A stretch of 64,000 nucleotides of DNA, taken from positions 63,726,711 through 63,790,710 of the forward strand of contig CM054141.1 in assembly GCA_028751875.1 (NCBI GenBank), read 5' to 3'. Below the pieces are notes generated by a model. That model was not told the DNA's origin and did not search any database. It saw only the letters and a program-made list of their open reading frames with translations. Shown piece by piece: positions 1 through 64,000 of this stretch (position 1 is the first letter of the stretch; each line of letters opens with the position of its first letter). Position numbers and translations under genes: made by a program. The DNA comes from Rapana venosa. Its lineage: Eukaryota > Mollusca > Gastropoda > Neogastropoda > Muricidae.

Positions 1-58790
<58,790 letters not shown>

Positions 58791-59276
58791 CTGTTAGAAA
58801 TGTATATATTATATTTATATATGCAACTTATAAGTAGCAATTCAAATCAATGAATGTGGAAAGTACAATTTGATAAACTTTTTTTGGTTGTTTTTCTAAG
58901 ACTAGTAAAAGTGAAGGTAAATTTCTATGGTTTTGTCACCAACTTCCTTAAAATATCTGAAAATCCTGAAGATGAGTCAAAAGCATTGAATTTATTAATA
59001 GAAGCATCATCATTTCATTTTCATTCTTTGTTTCCAGCTTGCTAAAAAAAAAAAAATCTGTTACACACGTTACTTAATGAGGAACTGATGACATTTGAAT
59101 TTGACAGGAATACAGCTAATTTTCTTTCTCTAAAATATACAACTTTTTTTTCAGTAATAGACCTGTTATCACAATATCAGTGTATATTAATGAATACTTA
59201 TTACTATTCTATATACATAACAATAATTAACATACTATGGAGTATGGTAAACTATTAATAATTTCTAATATTTCGC

Positions 59277-59279
<3 letters not shown>

Positions 59280-59332
<53 letters not shown>

Positions 59333-59344
59333 CGGAGGGAGGGA

Positions 59345-59402
<58 letters not shown>

Positions 59403-59426
59403 AGGGAGGAAGAGAGAGAGAGAGTA
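59280..59426. repeat. (GA)n purine tract
   Basis: Near-perfect (GA)n with GGGAGG interruptions in the proposed first intron. Confidence 0.9.
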
Positions 59427-60892
59427 ATCTTGAGAGAGAATGAATCAATCTGGTTGTGTAACTCTAGGAATCTGAAAAACAAAGTTCACATTAAAAAAAA
59501 AATTGAAACAGTAAACTTAACTATGGTACATTGGGTATATAATTTGTAATGTTCACCAGATCAACTAATCAAATTTTTATCAAGTCAATGTAGTATTTAA
59601 AATTTAACATTAAAAAATTTAAAGGTTTTGAAAGTAGAAAAGAAAAGACCCTGATATTACTGCCAACTATTTTTTTATTTTGTAAAAGACAACTTCCTTA
59701 AAAGTTACAAGACAATTCAGTCTGTAAAACTAACAGAAGTACTGCTGATTATCTAAAGAGAGAACTTTTTTACAATATTTATTATTTGTGTCACATAAGA
59801 AAATGACACATAGTTTCTTCTGTACCAAAGCCACCCTCAGTGCACAGCTCAATTTCCAAATGCAACTTGCAAGCAATGATTTGACTGAGCACTACAGATG
59901 TAAAAGTAAAACTTACCACTTCGCAAACAATGAACCAACCAAAGACAAACTACACACACACATCCAGATGCACATGATATTGATAACCCCCTGCAACACA
60001 ATTTTATTCAATCTCTTTGGTTCGTTGTAGGCAGTCCAGGATTCAAAAGCTATCTACATTTATAAATTACATATTACACAGTTGAGTTTACCACTCATTC
60101 TGATTTGTTTATCATAATTATCAACCAGACCTAGTCCATGATTGTAAGGTATGACTGGCCTTAGTGGAAACAACCACAGGTTACAGTTTAAATTGTATTT
60201 CAACGTCTCTCCTATAGTAATATACTATATATAGTATGCAATTTTAACTCAATGTTATTTCTCATATAAGTTATATAAATTTATAAGTATAACCTTAAAG
60301 AAGTGAGCGGTTGATTGTGAAAGACCTACCACATCCCATTTTTTTCATCTGGGTCTTTTGAATGGGAATTTTATGTCTTCCCAGTAAAAGCTGATTCTAT
60401 ATATATATATATATATGCTAATTATGATCTCTTTAACTTTAAAGGATTAAAAAAACACACGCCTAAAAACCATTATTACTGACAGATTGCATGTTGAGTG
60501 TGTTTGAGTCACCTACATAACCAGCCAAAAGCAGCCCCTACAAAAGCTGGCCAAGTTTTTAATGTGCAATATGTGTTAACCAACAGTCATGCATGCAATT
60601 TACACAAAGGACTGATTTGTTCTTTTATTTTAAGCCAGGATCTGCAATGCAATTGGATTATTATTACTGTGTCATTGCAATTGTTCACACCAGCCTCCAG
60701 ATAATCAAAATCCCATTTATCAAAAAGATATGGCAATTCAAACCTGTGCCTCCCCCCCCAGCTTTGGATTGCATGCTCTAACAGATCAGCTGCTTCGTGG
60801 ATTTGTGGTCTTCGATTTGTGTACAATGTCAATAACATTGCCGTACACTCGGTAGCTGTTCAGTATTCGGAGCGCCTGCCGTCACCACCTAC

Positions 60893-61100
60893 CTTATCAA
60901 CCGATCTAGTTCTTAAAACACAGACACAAACAACCAAATATCACTATACGTGATCGATCTGTAGTGGAGCCGCTGACGTGTGAACTGCAAACCCAGCACG
61001 ATCTTCAAAACATGTTAAAAAAATACTTGACTCACACTGCAAAAAATCTTGTCTTCCGCATCTGATGGAAGCGATCGGAAGAAAAACGCTGCAAGAAAAA
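60893..61100 (-). other. candidate non-coding first exon of BLTP1 (left end = donor; right end unknown)
   Basis: Coding exon 1 starts behind an apparent acceptor at 58790, so a separate leader exon is expected upstream. On the minus strand, GATAAG|GTAGGT at 60893/60892 is the best-looking donor I saw nearby, and the 60.85-61.1 kb stretch is richer in CpG than its surroundings. The right end (transcription start) is a guess. Confidence 0.3.
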
Positions 61101-62164
61101 TGTCACGTTTTCAATCTCCAGCAATCTACTCCTGATTTGGACATGACAAATCATTGCTCTCTGAACAGCTTCATCACATAACTTTTAAGTCGCCTAAAAG
61201 CAGACGACAATCAAATTCTTGGTACATCCGCTGCATTGATTATCAGCTTCTGTTTCCCATAAAATCAAAATGTCAAGGTCAATTTTGTTTTCCAAGAGTA
61301 GCTTACCCTGACAGAGGCACCCGAAGTATTAAATTATTATTTAATTCAGGTTGCTATGTGCCCCTGGCAAAGGTCTTGTTCTGCAGTCCGAAGGAGCTGC
61401 TTGAAAGTGATAATTGTATGGTGGCACAGTCTTTAAATCGGACAGCTCCGCTGGGACGTTTATACAATCAAAACCAACCAAAACCTGACATAAAGATTTC
61501 TAGTCTCACTCATTTTCAACAAGGTAAAGATGCTAGCCTACAGGCGAAATTGGAGGCATCGTCCAACCTTGTATTTATTATTCCTTAGTTTTCATGTTAT
61601 TCAGCACAGTGATGCTCTGACAGAGCAGTGCAGAACTTAGAAGTAAAGCACGTTAATTTGGTATACAAACATTTTGTAGTTTTTTCTTTGTTGGCAGCCA
61701 CATTCTTGTTGAGGTTGTGTCCACACTTGCATGCTGCAGTCATTGCAGTCATTTGTTGAAGTGTGCCAGTGAGCATGTGTGCGCGCAGCAAAGCAGACCG
61801 ACAGGAGGATATACAGTTGGTGATGGGTGGTTGATGGAAGAGCATATGATACAATAAAACTAACCAGGATTAACAGGGAAATCTCCGAGTGTGGCATCGT
61901 ACCCATCGGACACAGAGTTTTTAAGTGAAGTAACGTTAAAAATACTTTTAATCATCCCTTGAAGGGTAATTGTGACACTGACACGAACATCGTTTGGTAG
62001 GAATAATAATTTAGAAAAAAACCAACTTGAAGAAAAATTATGATTGATATTTATTTGTTTGTTAACTTCGAATCAAAATTACACTGACACACAGACACGT
62101 ATGTAGGCACACAATGAATTAGAAACCATAGACTTGTAAAGATAGACACATACACACAAAGAGA

Positions 62165-62290
62165 CACACACACATATATATATATATAAAATTGAGAAAA
62201 AAGAGTGAGGAAAAACAAGTGCAGGTAACCAGTTACAACTTCATTCTCATAATAAAAAAGATTTTTGTCCAAGATTCGAAAAAAAGAGGT
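62165..62290 (-). repeat. dispersed repeat R8, copy 2 (inverted)
   Basis: AGTGAGGAAAAACAAGTGCA, GGTAACCAGTTACAACTTCA, TTTTTGTCCAAGATTCGAAA, inverse of 52100-52205, with (TA)n on its left and a (CA)n about 75 bases to the right. Confidence 0.75.
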
Positions 62291-62365
62291 CACTACAGGA
62301 TCTTTGAAGGCATATATATTCCAACATTCCAACATTTAAAAACCATTCTAAAGGGAAAAAAGACA

Positions 62366-62591
<226 letters not shown>

Positions 62592-64000
62592 TTCAAGTAG
62601 ATATGCCCATACAAAGATTGAAAGGGAAAAAATAAAAATAAAAGTTGTTATAATACAAACAGAGGTATCGTTTGAAGGCTGGAACACCTACCCATGCACA
62701 CGCATGCATGTGAATGATCATGCTTAGTTACACACAGGCACATGATTGTATGAATTGGCTGCATTTATGATAGTAATAATCATTTTGTTTGTGAAAAATA
62801 TTATATGTTTTGGGCACATTATTTTGTTTAGTAACTACCGATGATCAATTTGTTATTTTGTCCATTTTAATCTATGAAGGCACATCCATGATTGCTCACT
62901 TTCTGTTCATAAATATAACGTTTAGAGAAATGTCACACACACTGACACTGGTAATCACCGAGTTCTGTGGCTGTCAGAAGTTAATGGGAGGCAACACAGT
63001 TGGGCAGCAAGGAAGTGTGACAATGAGTTATCTCCCATTTATTAACCTTGTTTATGAAGTTTAGTAGTGTCAAAGAAGAGAATTATCTTGGGACACGGGA
63101 AGTAATTAACGCAGGCGTGCGCCAGGCAGTACTATAATTAGAGATCTGGAAGAGGTGGAAATTCGTTCTTTCTTTTTGTTTTGTATGATCTAAGAGTTAT
63201 TGGTTGTAACAATTATGTGTAACTAGTTGAAGGAGTCAGCCATCCCAGCACACTCTGAATCCATCCCAATTCCTTTCAGTTTTTACCATGTAATGTAATG
63301 TAATGTAATGTGCCCTCCCCCCACCCCCAATTTTCTTTTCATATAATCATAGCCTCTGCTGCTCATTCCCATCTCACAATTCTTTGTCTTTGTCTGCCTT
63401 TTTCTTTGTATAAAGTTATATTTGCATTAAAAAAAAATCTTTGAGATTTGTTGGTGTTGTTGCTGCTGCTTTTTTGTTTGTTGGGGTTTTGTTTGGTCCA
63501 TAATGATAGATATTGGTTAAGGGTTATTTCCTCTTTTTGGCCATAACCCTGTGAGGTTATGTGGTTTGTTTAATTGGCTGGGGTTATTTTCTGTATATCA
63601 TGATATAATCCCTGATAAGAGCAGGGACTGGATGTAAAAACAACAACAAAAAACAGCAACAACATGAGTGGAATCAACAGATAAAGCAATAGATGTGTTT
63701 TCCTTGTTACTGGACACTAGTAATGTCTGTATGTGTCCACACCAGGGAGAGAGAGGGGGAGGTGAGATTTGTGGATTGAGGGAAGTCACAAAAGTGTTGG
63801 TATGCTGGGATCACAGCAGTTTGCAGTTTTGGTGAAGTCATGATTATGCAAATAACCAGCTAGGCAACACTTTCCCAGGATGTGTATATATAAGGTGGTG
63901 GTGATAGCGATGGTGGTGATGGTAGTTTGTGTTGAGGATGGTTGTTCCGGGTTTTGTTCGGCTTTTTCTTTTGTTAGTTTTTCCCATTTTTTTTCTCACT

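Overview
This is animal nuclear DNA: GC-richer coding blocks separated by AT-rich introns with GT/AG splice sites, very many (CA)n/(TG)n microsatellites, minisatellites and tRNA-derived SINEs. The style of the SINEs, whose tails read like ...AGCGCTATATAAATTCCATAC(ATT)n, suggests a mollusc, most likely a gastropod. That is an inference from repeat style and not proven here.

One giant gene fills the window on the minus strand from about 58.8 kb to the left edge. It is the ortholog of BLTP1 (KIAA1109; Drosophila tweek, nematode lpd-3, yeast Csf1), an ER-anchored bridge-like lipid transfer protein. I resolved 48 consecutive coding exons from the start codon (58766) to 2885. Splice phases agree at every junction if one base is restored in exon 12. 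Together they encode about 3,671 residues. Vertebrate BLTP1 is roughly 5,000 residues, so about the last quarter, including the C-terminal FSA_C region, lies beyond base 1. The N-terminus has one membrane segment followed by the conserved chorein-like/RBG start. Exons 1-18 are compact and conserved. Exons 19-27 carry long Ser-rich or acidic, probably disordered inserts. Exons 28-48 return to conserved groove-forming sequence.

No second protein gene is convincing. Introns hold two near-identical tRNA-SINEs with clean target duplications, two piggyBac-like TTAA miniature elements, two further SINE groups, a LINE 3' remnant that shares its tail with the SINEs, and several unclassified dispersed repeats. 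There is also a 1.65-kb A/C-only satellite and a 29-bp minisatellite open in all frames on one strand. The right 5 kb (58.8-64 kb) is upstream sequence, with a candidate non-coding first exon near 60.9 kb and no recognised gene.

The most interesting signals are: (1) tandem copies of an exon's 3' end plus its 5' splice site lying just downstream in the intron, seen independently at exons 13, 27 and 48; (2) a single-base frameshift in exon 12 of an otherwise intact giant gene; (3) retroelement tails abutting splice sites; (4) a possible 48-bp phase-neutral cassette exon; (5) a minimal uORF whose stop overlaps the BLTP1 AUG. The DNA is ordinary for an animal genome in other respects, and I saw no sign of an unknown multi-gene system.
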